A DNA stretch of 64,000 bases from Andreprevotia chitinilytica DSM 18519 (GTDB lineage: Bacteria > Pseudomonadota > Gammaproteobacteria > Burkholderiales > Chitinibacteraceae), in the NCBI RefSeq assembly GCF_000711875.1, contig NZ_JONM01000016.1, forward strand, positions 33,348 to 97,347, in the 5' to 3' direction. This document shows positions 8,873 through 18,161 of the stretch, piece after piece (the stretch's first letter is position 1; each line of letters begins with the position of its first letter). Below the pieces are notes generated by a model. That model searched no databases. It was not told the DNA's origin and worked only from the letters and a program-made list of their open reading frames with translations. Both the position numbers and the translations under genes were made by a program.

Positions 8873-10006
8873 ATGGAAAAGCAGATTTGCTCGCGTTGTA
8901 TTTACGATGAGAGTGTGCCGAATATTTCGTTTGACGAGGCGGGGGTTTGTAGCTATTGCCGTCAAATTGAGCAGCTGGAAGCTGAATATCCGACTGGGGC
9001 CGAGGGTGAGGCACGCCTGTTGAAAATGGTTGATGAAATCAAGGCTGCGGGCAAAGGCAAGAGATATGACGCAATCATCGGCGTCAGCGGCGGGTGTGAT
9101 TCATCTTATTTGTTGCATAAAATGCATGGCTACGGATTGCGCCTGTTGGCTGTGCATTTTGATAACACCTGGAATTCGACGGTAGCGACTGAAAATATTC
9201 ATAATGTGCTTGATAAACTGGGTATTGATCTCTTTACAATCGTTGTAGATAACAAAGAATACGACGATATCTATCGTTCATTCTTTCGTGCTGGTGTAAA
9301 GGACTTGGAAACGCCAACGGATATTGCCCTTGCGACAACGCTATACAAGGCTGCGGAGAAGTTTGGCGTTAAATATATGATCGAAGGGCATAGTTTTCGC
9401 ACTGAGGGTGTTGCGCCTTTGGGGTGGATTTATATGGATGGGAAATACATAGATTCAGTGCATAAGCAATTCGGGAAAATTCCGCTCAAGACATTTCCTA
9501 ATTTATGGTTGACAGATTTTTTACGCTGGATGATCTTGGGGCGTATCAAAAAGGTTCGTCCATTGTATTACATGGATTACGACAAAGAAGCAGCAAAGAA
9601 AATGCTGGTGGAGCAATACGGTTGGCAGTGGTACGGTGGGCACCATTTGGAAAACAGATTCACGGCATTTTATCATAGTCATTTTCTGCCGGTGCGCTGG
9701 AATATCGATTTTCGTATTGCGGGCTATTCGGCTTACTGTCGTAATGGCTGGATGACACGAGAGGATGCATTGAGTTTAATGCAGGAGCCGCCGCATATTG
9801 AATCTGATTTGGTTGAGTATGTCAAAAAACGTCTTGGTTATTCCGATGCTGATTTTGAAACAGTCATGAATGTACCCAAAAAGACATATAAGGATTACAA
9901 AACATACAAGAAGACGTTCGAGCGACTTCGTCCATTCTTTTGGTTGATGTATAAGCTTGAATTGGTGCCTAAGAGCTTTTATATGAAATATACCGTTCCC
10001 CAGTGA
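8873..10006 (+). CDS. wbpG: N-acetyl sugar amidotransferase, WbpG-like
   Basis: A 377-aa PP-loop ATP pyrophosphatase-type amidotransferase. The N-terminus has paired cysteines (CSRCIYDESVP and CSYC), probably zinc-binding, followed by the PP-loop GVSGGCDSSY at about residue 71. WbpG-type enzymes use ammonia from the HisH/HisF pair to convert a sugar N-acetyl group to an acetamidino group. Tight spacing (6 bp after hisF) supports one functional unit. With the WbpB/D/E-like genes upstream, a ManNAc3NAmA-type residue is a reasonable product, but not proved. Confidence 0.88.
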   Translation: MEKQICSRCIYDESVPNISFDEAGVCSYCRQIEQLEAEYPTGAEGEARLLKMVDEIKAAGKGKRYDAIIGVSGGCDSSYLLHKMHGYGLRLLAVHFDNTWNSTVATENIHNVLDKLGIDLFTIVVDNKEYDDIYRSFFRAGVKDLETPTDIALATTLYKAAEKFGVKYMIEGHSFRTEGVAPLGWIYMDGKYIDSVHKQFGKIPLKTFPNLWLTDFLRWMILGRIKKVRPLYYMDYDKEAAKKMLVEQYGWQWYGGHHLENRFTAFYHSHFLPVRWNIDFRIAGYSAYCRNGWMTREDALSLMQEPPHIESDLVEYVKKRLGYSDADFETVMNVPKKTYKDYKTYKKTFERLRPFFWLMYKLELVPKSFYMKYTVPQ

Positions 10007-10012
10007 TTCTCC

Positions 10013-11233
10013 GTGGCACTTATGGTTCCGATTAACAAGATTCTTTGTTTTGGCATCGGTTTGGCACTTGCCTTTCCGTTGTTTTTTACTGCTAACCTTT
10101 CAGTATTCCAAGGTGGGGCCGATTCATATGAGTTCTCTGTCCCGCTTTCGTTTTTCCTGGTTGCTGCTTTGTTTGGCATGGGGGTCGGAAAATTTTGTAA
10201 GACGCTACTCTCTTTAACCCCATTGCTATTCACTTTTTGGGTGTTTGGAGTGGCGGTGCTTGCTGTCATCGTTGCTGGAGCAAGGGACGTCTCGCTGCTG
10301 GCACTGTATTTGGTGCCGGCTATGGCGGGATTTTTCTTGCCATGGTGCATAGAGCTGAATAGCCAGGATCAGCTGAACGAGATTTTACGTGGCTTTGCGG
10401 TTTCCATTGCCATCGCTGCAGGCCTGCATTTATTGTCCTCGTTTGTTTCCTTTGGTGTCTTGGGCGCATTTGCCGTTCGTGGTGAAGATTCGATATTCGG
10501 CCTGTTTTCAATTTATCAGAAATTTATTTATTACTCGACTCTGTTGGCGGTTGGTGCATTTCTTCTCATTTCGCTTTTCGAGGGATATGTGAAATGGGTC
10601 GCTTGGGTTATAACTGTAGTTGATATTCTCTTGTGCGGAGCAAGAGAGGCTGCCATTCTGCTGTTGTTTCTGATGATCGGACGCGGTTTTTTTCGGCGAA
10701 AGGGGCTCTTCCCAAAGTTATACTATGCGCTTTTCTTTGCGGTGCTGTTACCTGCGCTGTTGTTTCTTTTGCTGTACATGATTGGCGATAATGTCTCCGA
10801 TTTTGTATTCTTGGCGAAGATATCAGACGTTGTCTCTGCATCAAGTACGTCAGAGTTGACTGGCGGTCGCTCGGACGTCATTCGAAACGTAATGGGGGCA
10901 TTTGATATTGGGCCGTTTTTTTTGTTCGTCGGTAGCGGATTTGCGACGGATTCTGGTGAGTTGGGTACGCCACACAATCAATACATCGAATGGTTTCTAA
11001 GGGGGGGGCTGGTATTTCTAATTGGAAATATTTCTATATTATTCCTTGCGGTCAGGAAAGCTTTTTCTTCTGGTGAGTACGCAATAAATATTGCCGGATG
11101 GGTGATTTTGGGGGCTTTGCTGATTAGCAATAATATTAATACACCTTTTAGGGCGCCATACTCATCTGTCTTTGTGTGGGTTCTTGTTGGTTGCGTGTGC
11201 AAACTACGGATGTCTAAGCCACGTGTATTCTAA
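10013..11233 (+). CDS. wzy: O-antigen polymerase, Wzy-like
   Basis: A 406-aa polytopic membrane protein with around ten hydrophobic segments and a large loop (roughly residues 270-330) containing ELTGGRSDV and the GTPHNQYIEW motif common to O-antigen ligase/polymerase (Wzy/WaaL, Wzy_C) proteins. It would join repeat units in the periplasm. GTG at 10013 or ATG at 10022 could start it; neither has a clear ribosome site. A G8 run lies in the coding sequence at 11001-11008. Distinguishing polymerase from ligase by sequence alone is unsafe; position inside the repeat-unit cluster favours polymerase. Confidence 0.75.
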   Translation: MALMVPINKILCFGIGLALAFPLFFTANLSVFQGGADSYEFSVPLSFFLVAALFGMGVGKFCKTLLSLTPLLFTFWVFGVAVLAVIVAGARDVSLLALYLVPAMAGFFLPWCIELNSQDQLNEILRGFAVSIAIAAGLHLLSSFVSFGVLGAFAVRGEDSIFGLFSIYQKFIYYSTLLAVGAFLLISLFEGYVKWVAWVITVVDILLCGAREAAILLLFLMIGRGFFRRKGLFPKLYYALFFAVLLPALLFLLLYMIGDNVSDFVFLAKISDVVSASSTSELTGGRSDVIRNVMGAFDIGPFFLFVGSGFATDSGELGTPHNQYIEWFLRGGLVFLIGNISILFLAVRKAFSSGEYAINIAGWVILGALLISNNINTPFRAPYSSVFVWVLVGCVCKLRMSKPRVF

Positions 11234-11698
11234 GAACTTGCTGGTGCTGATTTTAGTATGCTGAATTTCGCAGTTGCCCGAGTGTCGGCGGTGATGTAGA
11301 TCGTGCTGTGCATTTGCAAGATTGATAGGCTCGCTTGGTTCTGGCCCCCGAAAGACTTTTGGCTATTCAACAAAGCTGCCCAGTTTCGGGCTCGACTGTT
11401 TACAGCTACATGGTTTTTAGAATGTTGGTTCCTTAGGTGGGCGTGTTTTTCATCGGTGGTGGGAACTTTATTTGTCAGTTTATTGTTTTGTAAGAAATTC
11501 TTGATGTTTGTGCTGCATGTTATTGAGTATTGCTGAATTAATATTCTCGCTGAGATGTGGTTTGGTTCTTGGTATTGGTGATTGTTTTTCTAGTGTTAGT
11601 AATGAAGTGGCTTTTTGTAGCTATCGCATTTCTTTGCTAAAAGACTGTCGACTGATTTTTGGAAAAGCTAGCAATATCCTTAAGTAACCGGAAATAAA
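11234..11698 (+). other. 465-bp AT-rich gap without a convincing gene
   Basis: No reading frame here has recognisable motifs. The longest (11303-11536, 77 codons from GTG) is rich in Trp, Cys and Phe, like translated non-coding DNA. The gap separates the AT-rich wzy region from the higher-GC dehydrogenase block and may be a recombination scar between two modules. I see no clear terminator hairpin or JUMPstart-like element. Confidence 0.5.
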
Positions 11699-13849
11699 AT
11701 GAAACAGATCCTGCAAAACATGGGGAATGGTCAAACCTCGTTGGTGGAGGCTCCTGCGCCCAAAGTGGCACCAGGGACATTGTTGATTCGTACTACGCAT
11801 AGCCTGATTTCCGCTGGGACAGAGCGGATGCTGGTTGACTTCGGCAAAGCATCTTTGTTGGACAAGGCCCGCCAGCAGCCAGAAAAAGTGAAAATGGTTC
11901 TCGACAAGGTTAAAACGGAAGGCTTGCTGACAACCATCGATGCCGTTAGATCGAAACTAGATCAACCGCTGCCGCTGGGTTATTGCAATGCGGGTGTGGT
12001 GCTGGAAGTTGGAGCTGGCGTTGAAGGATTCCGGCCTGGGGATCGTGTTGCCTCGAATGGTCCGCATGCCGATATCGTTCGAGTACCCAAGAATCTGTGC
12101 GCTCGAATTCCAGATGGCGTGGCCGGCGATATGGCTAGTTTTACGGCTTTGGCCGCAATTGGTCTGCAAGGCATCCGGTTGGCTGCACCGACTTTGGGTG
12201 AGCGCGTGGTGGTAATTGGCTTGGGGTTGATTGGTCTTTTGACGGTGCAGCTGTTGCGGGCACAAGGATGCCAGGTACTCGGAATCGATTTTGACGAGCA
12301 AAAACTCGCTTTGGCACGGCATTATGGTGCAGAAGTTTGCAATCCGGCCAAAGGCGAAGATGCCGTGGCGGCGGGGTTGGCCTTTGGCAAGGGACAAGGT
12401 GTTGACGCGGTCCTGATCACGGCCTCTACCAAATCTTCTGATCCTGTAACTCAAGCGGCTCGAATGTCCCGCAAGCGTGGCCGGATCATCTTGGTCGGGG
12501 TGACCGGCCTTGAGTTGAATCGAAGCGATTTCTATGAGAAAGAGCTGAGTTTTCAGGTCTCATGCTCATACGGTCCAGGCCGATATGACGATGACTATGA
12601 ACAGCGCGGGCAAGACTACCCGCTCGCCTTCGTGCGTTGGACTGAACAACGTAACTTTCAGGCGATACTTGCGCTTTTACAGCAAGGCAAGTTGGATGTA
12701 TCTCGGCTAATTGCGCAACGCTTCAGTTTTGAGGATGCGCTGGCAGCTTACGACACGCTAACAAGTGATCGCTCCGCGCTTGGATTGGTTTTGGAATACC
12801 CTGCAGTGGATGCTGCTGTTTTGCAGCCCAAGGTTGTGGCTCTTGGGAACGCGCAACCGGCCAACTACGCTACTGCCGAGCCCGTTGTCGGTTTTATCGG
12901 CGCAGGTAACTATGCATCTCGAATGCTGATCCCTGCGTTCAAGGCCGCTGGCGCGCAATTGCATACAATCGTATCGAGCGGCGGCGTCAGTGGCGTCCAT
13001 CACGGTCGCAAGGCCGGCTTTGCGTATGCCGCGACTGACATGGCAGAAGTGTTGTTGCAACCTGGCATCAACACGATTGCGATTGCGACGCGGCATGATG
13101 CACATGCCGCACAGGTGGTGCGTGCGCTGGAAGCCGGCAAGCACGTTTTTGTTGAGAAGCCGCTGGCCCTGAGATTGGACGAACTCCAGTCCATTGAGCG
13201 GGCCTATCGGTCAGCCCAAACGAATGGCGACTGCATGCAGCTCATGGTGGGATTCAATCGCCGGTTCGCCCCGTTGATTCAGCAAATCTTTCGAGCTCTG
13301 CAGCCAATCAAAGCACCGAAATCATTCATCTACACGGTCAACGCTGGTGCGATTCCAGCAGACCATTGGACGCAAGATCGGTCCGTGGGCGGAGGACGTA
13401 TTTTGGGTGAGGCTTGCCACTTCATAGACCTGCTGCGTTTCCTGGCCGGCAGCGCCATTGAGAAGGCGGACATCCTCACGATGCCGCCAAATCCAGCGCT
13501 GGCTGCGAGCGACGACAAGGCAATTATCAGCCTGAAATTCGCTGACGGGTCTATCGGTTGCATCCAATACTTTGCGAATGGCGGCAAGGCCTTCCCGAAG
13601 GAACGACTAGAAGTATTCTGCAACGACGGCGTGTTGCAGATGGATAACTTCCTGCGGCTGCGGGCATTCGACTGGCCCGGAGTAAAAAATTCCCGCCTTT
13701 GGAAGCAGGACAAAGGACAGCAAGCATGTGCAGTCGCTTTTCTTGATGCTGTTCGCACTGGTACGACAGTGATTCCGTTTGAGGAGCTGCTGGAGGTGTC
13801 GCGCGTCTCAGTTGAACTGTCCGAGCAGCAAAAGGCTGTATCCGCGTGA
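11699..13849 (+). CDS. Bi-domain zinc-type alcohol dehydrogenase / Gfo-Idh-MocA oxidoreductase
   Basis: A 716-aa fusion. Residues 1-365 form an MDR-type (alcohol dehydrogenase-like) domain with the Rossmann motif VVIGLGLIGLLTVQLL; residues about 395-716 form a Gfo/Idh/MocA oxidoreductase with VGFIGAGNYASRML and the EKPLAL motif. Such two-domain enzymes are regularly found next to heparinase-like genes in O-antigen and exopolysaccharide loci, but their reaction is, to my knowledge, not firmly defined. The ATG has GGAA a few bases upstream. Its stop overlaps the GTG of the heparinase-like gene. Confidence 0.85.
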   Translation: MKQILQNMGNGQTSLVEAPAPKVAPGTLLIRTTHSLISAGTERMLVDFGKASLLDKARQQPEKVKMVLDKVKTEGLLTTIDAVRSKLDQPLPLGYCNAGVVLEVGAGVEGFRPGDRVASNGPHADIVRVPKNLCARIPDGVAGDMASFTALAAIGLQGIRLAAPTLGERVVVIGLGLIGLLTVQLLRAQGCQVLGIDFDEQKLALARHYGAEVCNPAKGEDAVAAGLAFGKGQGVDAVLITASTKSSDPVTQAARMSRKRGRIILVGVTGLELNRSDFYEKELSFQVSCSYGPGRYDDDYEQRGQDYPLAFVRWTEQRNFQAILALLQQGKLDVSRLIAQRFSFEDALAAYDTLTSDRSALGLVLEYPAVDAAVLQPKVVALGNAQPANYATAEPVVGFIGAGNYASRMLIPAFKAAGAQLHTIVSSGGVSGVHHGRKAGFAYAATDMAEVLLQPGINTIAIATRHDAHAAQVVRALEAGKHVFVEKPLALRLDELQSIERAYRSAQTNGDCMQLMVGFNRRFAPLIQQIFRALQPIKAPKSFIYTVNAGAIPADHWTQDRSVGGGRILGEACHFIDLLRFLAGSAIEKADILTMPPNPALAASDDKAIISLKFADGSIGCIQYFANGGKAFPKERLEVFCNDGVLQMDNFLRLRAFDWPGVKNSRLWKQDKGQQACAVAFLDAVRTGTTVIPFEELLEVSRVSVELSEQQKAVSA

Positions 13850-15708
13850 TTCGCAGGTTTTGGCGGGCTACCGCATTATTGCCCAAGCTTGGCATAAGCA
13901 ATGTTGTGCGCGTGTTGCTTTATCGTGCCTTAATGCGTTTCGGTTATTACCGATACCGTCTGCCAGCGGGTAAGCCCTATGCGGGGCCGTTCCTCGAATT
14001 TGCAAAGTCAGACCAAGGCATCTCGACGGTTATCGAAAATGACGCGGCGTTACTTCTTGCCGCAGATCAATTGCTGGTAGGCAAACTGAGTTATTTTTCA
14101 AGCAGCGCTTACCAGGTTGGTTTTCCGCCAAACTGGTTTTCCGACCCGTTTTCTGATCTAGTTTGCGAAGCCAATGCGATGCACTGGTGCGATATCCAAG
14201 AGTTCGCGTTGAACTCCGGGGATATTAAATCAATTTGGGAGCCGTCGCGGTTTGACGGCCTGCTATTGTTGGCTCGTGCTTGGTTGGTCAGTAGGGATGG
14301 TCGCTATTCACAAGGCATTGAAGCGTGGATTTCATCATGGGTGGCGGCTAACCCGGCTAATATCGGACCGAATTGGAAGTGTGCCCAAGAAACCGGGTTG
14401 CGGCTTATTCAGATGTTGGTCGTGTCAGGGCTGCTGCAAAGGTGGGCTGGCGTTTGTGCTACTCCTGCAATGATCCGTTTTGTGCAAGAGCACGCCGAGC
14501 GTATCGAGCCGACGATGCTTTATGCTGTTGCGCAGGACAACAATCACGCGACTTCTGAGGCTGCAGCGCTGTATCTGGCTGGGCTTTGGTTGCAAGAGCG
14601 GGGAGTTGCTCCAGCTGCACGTTGGCGAGCACTTGGACGCAAGTGGTTAGAAAACCGCATCAAACGACTTGTCATGCCTGACGGTAGTTTTTCGCAGCAT
14701 TCAGTTAATTATCATCGGTTGATGCTGGATACCTTGTGCTACGTCGAGTTGGCACGTTCAGAGGCCAGTGACACGGCGTTTTCGCCAGCTTTTCTGGCTC
14801 GTTGTCGAGCCGCTACGGAGTGGCTGGCTGATTTTGTAGATCCACTCTCTGGCGATGCCCCTAACTTGGGGGCAAATGACGGCGCTAGGCTCATGCAATT
14901 GCATTCCTGCAGTTACCGGGATTTTCGGCCGCATGTGGCATTGGCCGCTAATTTATTTCTGGACGCGCGCTGCTATCCCACGGGAGAGTGGGATGAGCCG
15001 TTACACTGGCTAGGTCGTTCGGTGCCATCTCATACCCGAGTACAGCGTCAATCGCATCTGTTTGCTGATGGGGGGTACGTGCGACTACAACGGGGAGTGA
15101 CTTGGTTACTATTGCGCTTGCCTCGGTATGTCTTTCGGCCATCACAAGCAGATGGGTTGCATCTCGATCTCTGGTCAAGCGGTCGCAATCTGCTTCAGGA
15201 TGCCGGTAGTTACGCTTATCATGGCGACCCATCTCTGATTGGTTATTTTCCGTCTACTGCTGCTCATAATACAGTCGAGTTTGACGGTCGCGATCAGATG
15301 CCAAGGCTGGGTCGTTTCTTGTTTGGCTGTTGGTTGAAATGCCAGAATTTGACATTTGATCCTAGGGCTTTGAAGGTGAGTGCGGCCTATCGTGATGATC
15401 GCGGGGCGAGCCACCATCGTTCAATCGAGTTGCTATCAGAACGGTCGCTGGAGGTGATAGATGAGATTCAAGGTTTTTCCAGTACGGCCATATTGCGCTG
15501 GCGACTACCCGCCGGAGCATGGCGATTGCAGGGGCGCAGGCTACAGGGTGAATTAGCCTCAATTGAGGTCGTGTCGGACTTGCCGCTGACGCTGGCGCTG
15601 GTCAGCGGGATGACATCCTTACATTACCACTCGTTCGAAGAACTACCCGTCCTCCAGATCACGACCAGCGTGCCCGGGGTCGTTATAACCAAGATTCTCA
15701 TAGCATGA
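13846..15708 (+). CDS. Heparinase II/III-like (alginate lyase family) protein
   Basis: A 620-aa protein with an N-terminal alpha/alpha-toroid region (HATSEAAALYLAGLW and SFSQHSVNYHRL fit the conserved His/Tyr-bearing segments of heparinase II/III and PL15/17-like lyases) and a C-terminal beta-sandwich (DGLHLDLWSSGRNLLQDAGS, then AHNTVEFDG). No signal peptide is evident. Homologues in polysaccharide clusters are thought to trim or edit the polymer. It is translationally coupled by 4-bp overlaps to genes on both sides. Substrate and cell location are uncertain. Confidence 0.8.
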   Translation: MIRRFWRATALLPKLGISNVVRVLLYRALMRFGYYRYRLPAGKPYAGPFLEFAKSDQGISTVIENDAALLLAADQLLVGKLSYFSSSAYQVGFPPNWFSDPFSDLVCEANAMHWCDIQEFALNSGDIKSIWEPSRFDGLLLLARAWLVSRDGRYSQGIEAWISSWVAANPANIGPNWKCAQETGLRLIQMLVVSGLLQRWAGVCATPAMIRFVQEHAERIEPTMLYAVAQDNNHATSEAAALYLAGLWLQERGVAPAARWRALGRKWLENRIKRLVMPDGSFSQHSVNYHRLMLDTLCYVELARSEASDTAFSPAFLARCRAATEWLADFVDPLSGDAPNLGANDGARLMQLHSCSYRDFRPHVALAANLFLDARCYPTGEWDEPLHWLGRSVPSHTRVQRQSHLFADGGYVRLQRGVTWLLLRLPRYVFRPSQADGLHLDLWSSGRNLLQDAGSYAYHGDPSLIGYFPSTAAHNTVEFDGRDQMPRLGRFLFGCWLKCQNLTFDPRALKVSAAYRDDRGASHHRSIELLSERSLEVIDEIQGFSSTAILRWRLPAGAWRLQGRRLQGELASIEVVSDLPLTLALVSGMTSLHYHSFEELPVLQITTSVPGVVITKILIA

Positions 15709-16928
15709 AAGTACTTTACTACCATCAGCATTTCTCGACGCCCGCTGGCGCTACGGGCATACGCTCTTATGAAATGGCCAAACGCCTGATTGCACGCGGC
15801 CATCAAGTTCTCATGATTTGTGGCAGTTATGGCGGAGCTCAGACAGGATTGAGCCAACCGTTTGTCGCAGGTATGCGCCGTGGCCTGGTCGATGGGATCG
15901 ATGTCATCGAGTTCGAGCTCCCCTATTCAAATCGTGACGGTCTATTGAAGCGAACCTGGACTTTTCTGAAGTTTGCCGCGCGCAGCAGTTGGTTTGCGTT
16001 GCGAGAGCCTTGCGATCTGGTCTTTGCCACGACCACACCTCTGACTGCGGCTATTCCCGGGATTGTTGCACGTGTTCTTAGAGGCCGGCGTTTTGTATTC
16101 GAAGTACGTGATCTCTGGCCAGAATTGCCGCGCGAAATGGGTGTGATCAAGAATCCGGTTGTCTTGACGCTCATGTCCTGGCTGGAATGGTCCGGTTATC
16201 ATGCCGCGTGCCGGGTTATCGGTTTGTCGCCAGGTATTGTCGAAGGCGTTGTACGGCGTGGCATAGCCCGAGAGCGGGTGGCGATGGTTCCGAATGGCTG
16301 TGATATTGATCTGTTCGATACAGATGCCTCCCTGGCTTGGCGCCCTCCAGGGGTTGCGGCAAGCGACCTGATGGCCGTGTTTGCAGGAACACATGGACAA
16401 GCGAATGGCCTGGGGGCGGTGCTAGATGCGGCCGCAGTATTGAAAGCCCGCGGACGGCATGACATCAAACTCGTATTGATCGGCCAAGGCAAGCTTAAAT
16501 CCGCTTTGAAAGAAAGGGCGGCACGGGAAGGGCTGCATAACGTGATCTTTCATGACTCGGTGAATAAACGGCAGCTGAGCGGCCTGATGGCGGCGACCAA
16601 TGTGGGTATGCAGGTATTGGCAAATATCCCCGCATTCTATTTCGGAACATCCCCGAACAAATTTTTTGACTATCTATCAGCCGGACTGCCAGTGCTGAAC
16701 AATTACCCCGGCTGGTTAGCTGGCCTATTACAAGAACAAGGTGCCGGCGTCGCAGTGCCGCCTGATGACCCGAATGCCTTTGCCGATGCTTTGATAAGCA
16801 TGGCGGACAACCGAGAAGCGCTCGCCGCGATGGGCGTGGCGGCCAAGCGTTTAGCCCGCGAACAGTTTGATCGCGCCAGACTGTCTAATCAGTTCGTCGA
16901 CTGGTTGGAAGGGGCTGTCCGTGCTTAA
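15705..16928 (+). CDS. Glycosyltransferase family 4, WbuB-like
   Basis: A 407-aa GT-B enzyme. The N-terminus (MKVLYYHQHFSTPAGATGIR) is typical of WbuB-like GT4 proteins, and the C-terminal domain has the donor site (SPNKFFDYLSAGLPVLNN, with GVAVPPDDP following). It starts inside the stop of the heparinase-like gene, and a PglC-like phosphoglycosyl transferase overlaps its 3' end. It probably adds the second sugar to the lipid-linked initiating sugar made by the Pgl-like set. Linkage is unknown. Confidence 0.83.
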   Translation: MKVLYYHQHFSTPAGATGIRSYEMAKRLIARGHQVLMICGSYGGAQTGLSQPFVAGMRRGLVDGIDVIEFELPYSNRDGLLKRTWTFLKFAARSSWFALREPCDLVFATTTPLTAAIPGIVARVLRGRRFVFEVRDLWPELPREMGVIKNPVVLTLMSWLEWSGYHAACRVIGLSPGIVEGVVRRGIARERVAMVPNGCDIDLFDTDASLAWRPPGVAASDLMAVFAGTHGQANGLGAVLDAAAVLKARGRHDIKLVLIGQGKLKSALKERAAREGLHNVIFHDSVNKRQLSGLMAATNVGMQVLANIPAFYFGTSPNKFFDYLSAGLPVLNNYPGWLAGLLQEQGAGVAVPPDDPNAFADALISMADNREALAAMGVAAKRLAREQFDRARLSNQFVDWLEGAVRA

Positions 16929-17523
16929 ACGTGTTTTTGACTTTACTGTCGCGCTGGGGGCGCTGTTATTGCTATGGCCCGTGTTATTACTACTGACCAT
17001 CGCTGTTGCATGCTTTCTCGGGTGGCCTGTTTTCTTTGCCCAAGTCCGTCCCGGTCTCAATGGCCGGCCCTTCAAGATGATGAAGTTCCGGACGATGACC
17101 GGGGCGCGGGATCAACATGGATTGCTTTTGCCAGATGATGTGCGACTGACAAGGTTTGGCAGATTTCTGCGCGCCAGTAGCTTGGATGAGCTGCCGGAGT
17201 TGTGGAATGTGCTCAAGGGCGAGATGAGTCTCGTCGGTCCGCGTCCGTTGCTGATGGAATATTTGCCGTTGTACTCGCCAGAACAGGCACGTCGGCACCT
17301 GGCGAAACCAGGTATAACGGGCTGGGCGCAGATCAATGGCCGAAACGCCATTAGCTGGGAAGACAAGTTTCGGTTGGATGTTTGGTACGTTAACCATTGG
17401 TCGTTCTGGTTGGATTTGAAAATCTTGTGCCTGACGGTGAAGAAGGTCTTGGTTCGAGATGGCATTAGTCAGGTTGGTCATGTGACGGCCGAAAAATTCA
17501 CCGGATCGCATTCGAATGAGTAG
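16921..17523 (+). CDS. pglC: Undecaprenyl-phosphate sugar phosphotransferase, PglC-like
   Basis: A 200-aa small phosphoglycosyl transferase: an N-terminal membrane re-entrant helix (residues about 7-32), then KMMKFRTM, the Asp-Glu dyad in SLDELPELWNVLKGEMSLVG, and the PRP motif with KPGITGWAQINGRN. This is the minimal (PglC) size rather than the multi-spanning WbaP/WecA type. I take the GTG at 16921, overlapping the upstream stop by 8 bp, because the family motif starts right there; an ORF from 16867 adds an unrelated tail. It should prime repeat-unit synthesis with the sugar made by PglF/E/D-like enzymes next door. Confidence 0.87.
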   Translation: MLKRVFDFTVALGALLLLWPVLLLLTIAVACFLGWPVFFAQVRPGLNGRPFKMMKFRTMTGARDQHGLLLPDDVRLTRFGRFLRASSLDELPELWNVLKGEMSLVGPRPLLMEYLPLYSPEQARRHLAKPGITGWAQINGRNAISWEDKFRLDVWYVNHWSFWLDLKILCLTVKKVLVRDGISQVGHVTAEKFTGSHSNE

Positions 17524-18151
17524 ATTGATCATTCTTGGCGCGGGCGGACATGGAAAAGTGGTGGCGGATGCTGCCGAACTAGTTGGCCATTGGGAAACTG
17601 TCGCATTCCTTGATGACCGTTATCCTGAATTGACCAAGATCATGCATTGGCCAGTGTTGGGTCGACTCGAAGATGTCTTGACCCAAGCCAATTCCAATAC
17701 CGAGTTCCTCGTGGCTATTGGCAACAACCGCGTGCGGCTAGACTGGTGTCGGCAAATTCTGGTGGCTGGCGCTCGATTGGCCTCCGTCATCCATCCTCGC
17801 GCAAACGTTAGCCGCTATGCCCAACTCGGGGCAGGAACGGTCTGCTTTGCTGGTGCAGTTGTCAATATTGCTGCAAAGCTGGGAGTCGGTTGTATCGTTA
17901 ACAGTAACGGGTGTGTCGAACATGACTGCGTACTTGGCGATGCGGTGCATATCTGTCCTCACAGCGCATTGGCTGGTGGCGTCACGGTGGGGCAGGCCAG
18001 CACCGTCGGCATTGGATCCTCTGTGCGGCAGCTGATTGAAATAGGTACAGACGTAGTAATCGGGGCAGGCAGCGTGGTCGTTAGCAACATCGGCTCTGGG
18101 CTAACGATTATGGGGGCGCCTGCAGAGCCTCGTAAACCTCAAACAAACTGA
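17516..18151 (+). CDS. pglD: Sugar N-acetyltransferase, PglD/NeuD family
   Basis: A 211-aa protein with the PglD layout: an N-terminal Rossmann-like UDP-sugar domain (LIILGAGGHGKVVADAAEL) and a C-terminal left-handed beta-helix for acetyl-CoA (CVEHDCVLGDAVHICPH holds the expected catalytic His). PglD acetylates the 4-amino group of UDP-4-amino bacillosamine precursors. It overlaps pglC-like by 8 bp and lies before the PglE-like aminotransferase. Confidence 0.87.
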   Translation: MSRLIILGAGGHGKVVADAAELVGHWETVAFLDDRYPELTKIMHWPVLGRLEDVLTQANSNTEFLVAIGNNRVRLDWCRQILVAGARLASVIHPRANVSRYAQLGAGTVCFAGAVVNIAAKLGVGCIVNSNGCVEHDCVLGDAVHICPHSALAGGVTVGQASTVGIGSSVRQLIEIGTDVVIGAGSVVVSNIGSGLTIMGAPAEPRKPQTN

Positions 18152-18161
18152 AAGTGATCTC

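Noticed and set aside
11303..11536. 77-codon frame in the wzy-dehydrogenase gap
   Set aside because: Trp/Cys/Phe-rich composition, GTG start without ribosome site, no recognisable motif.
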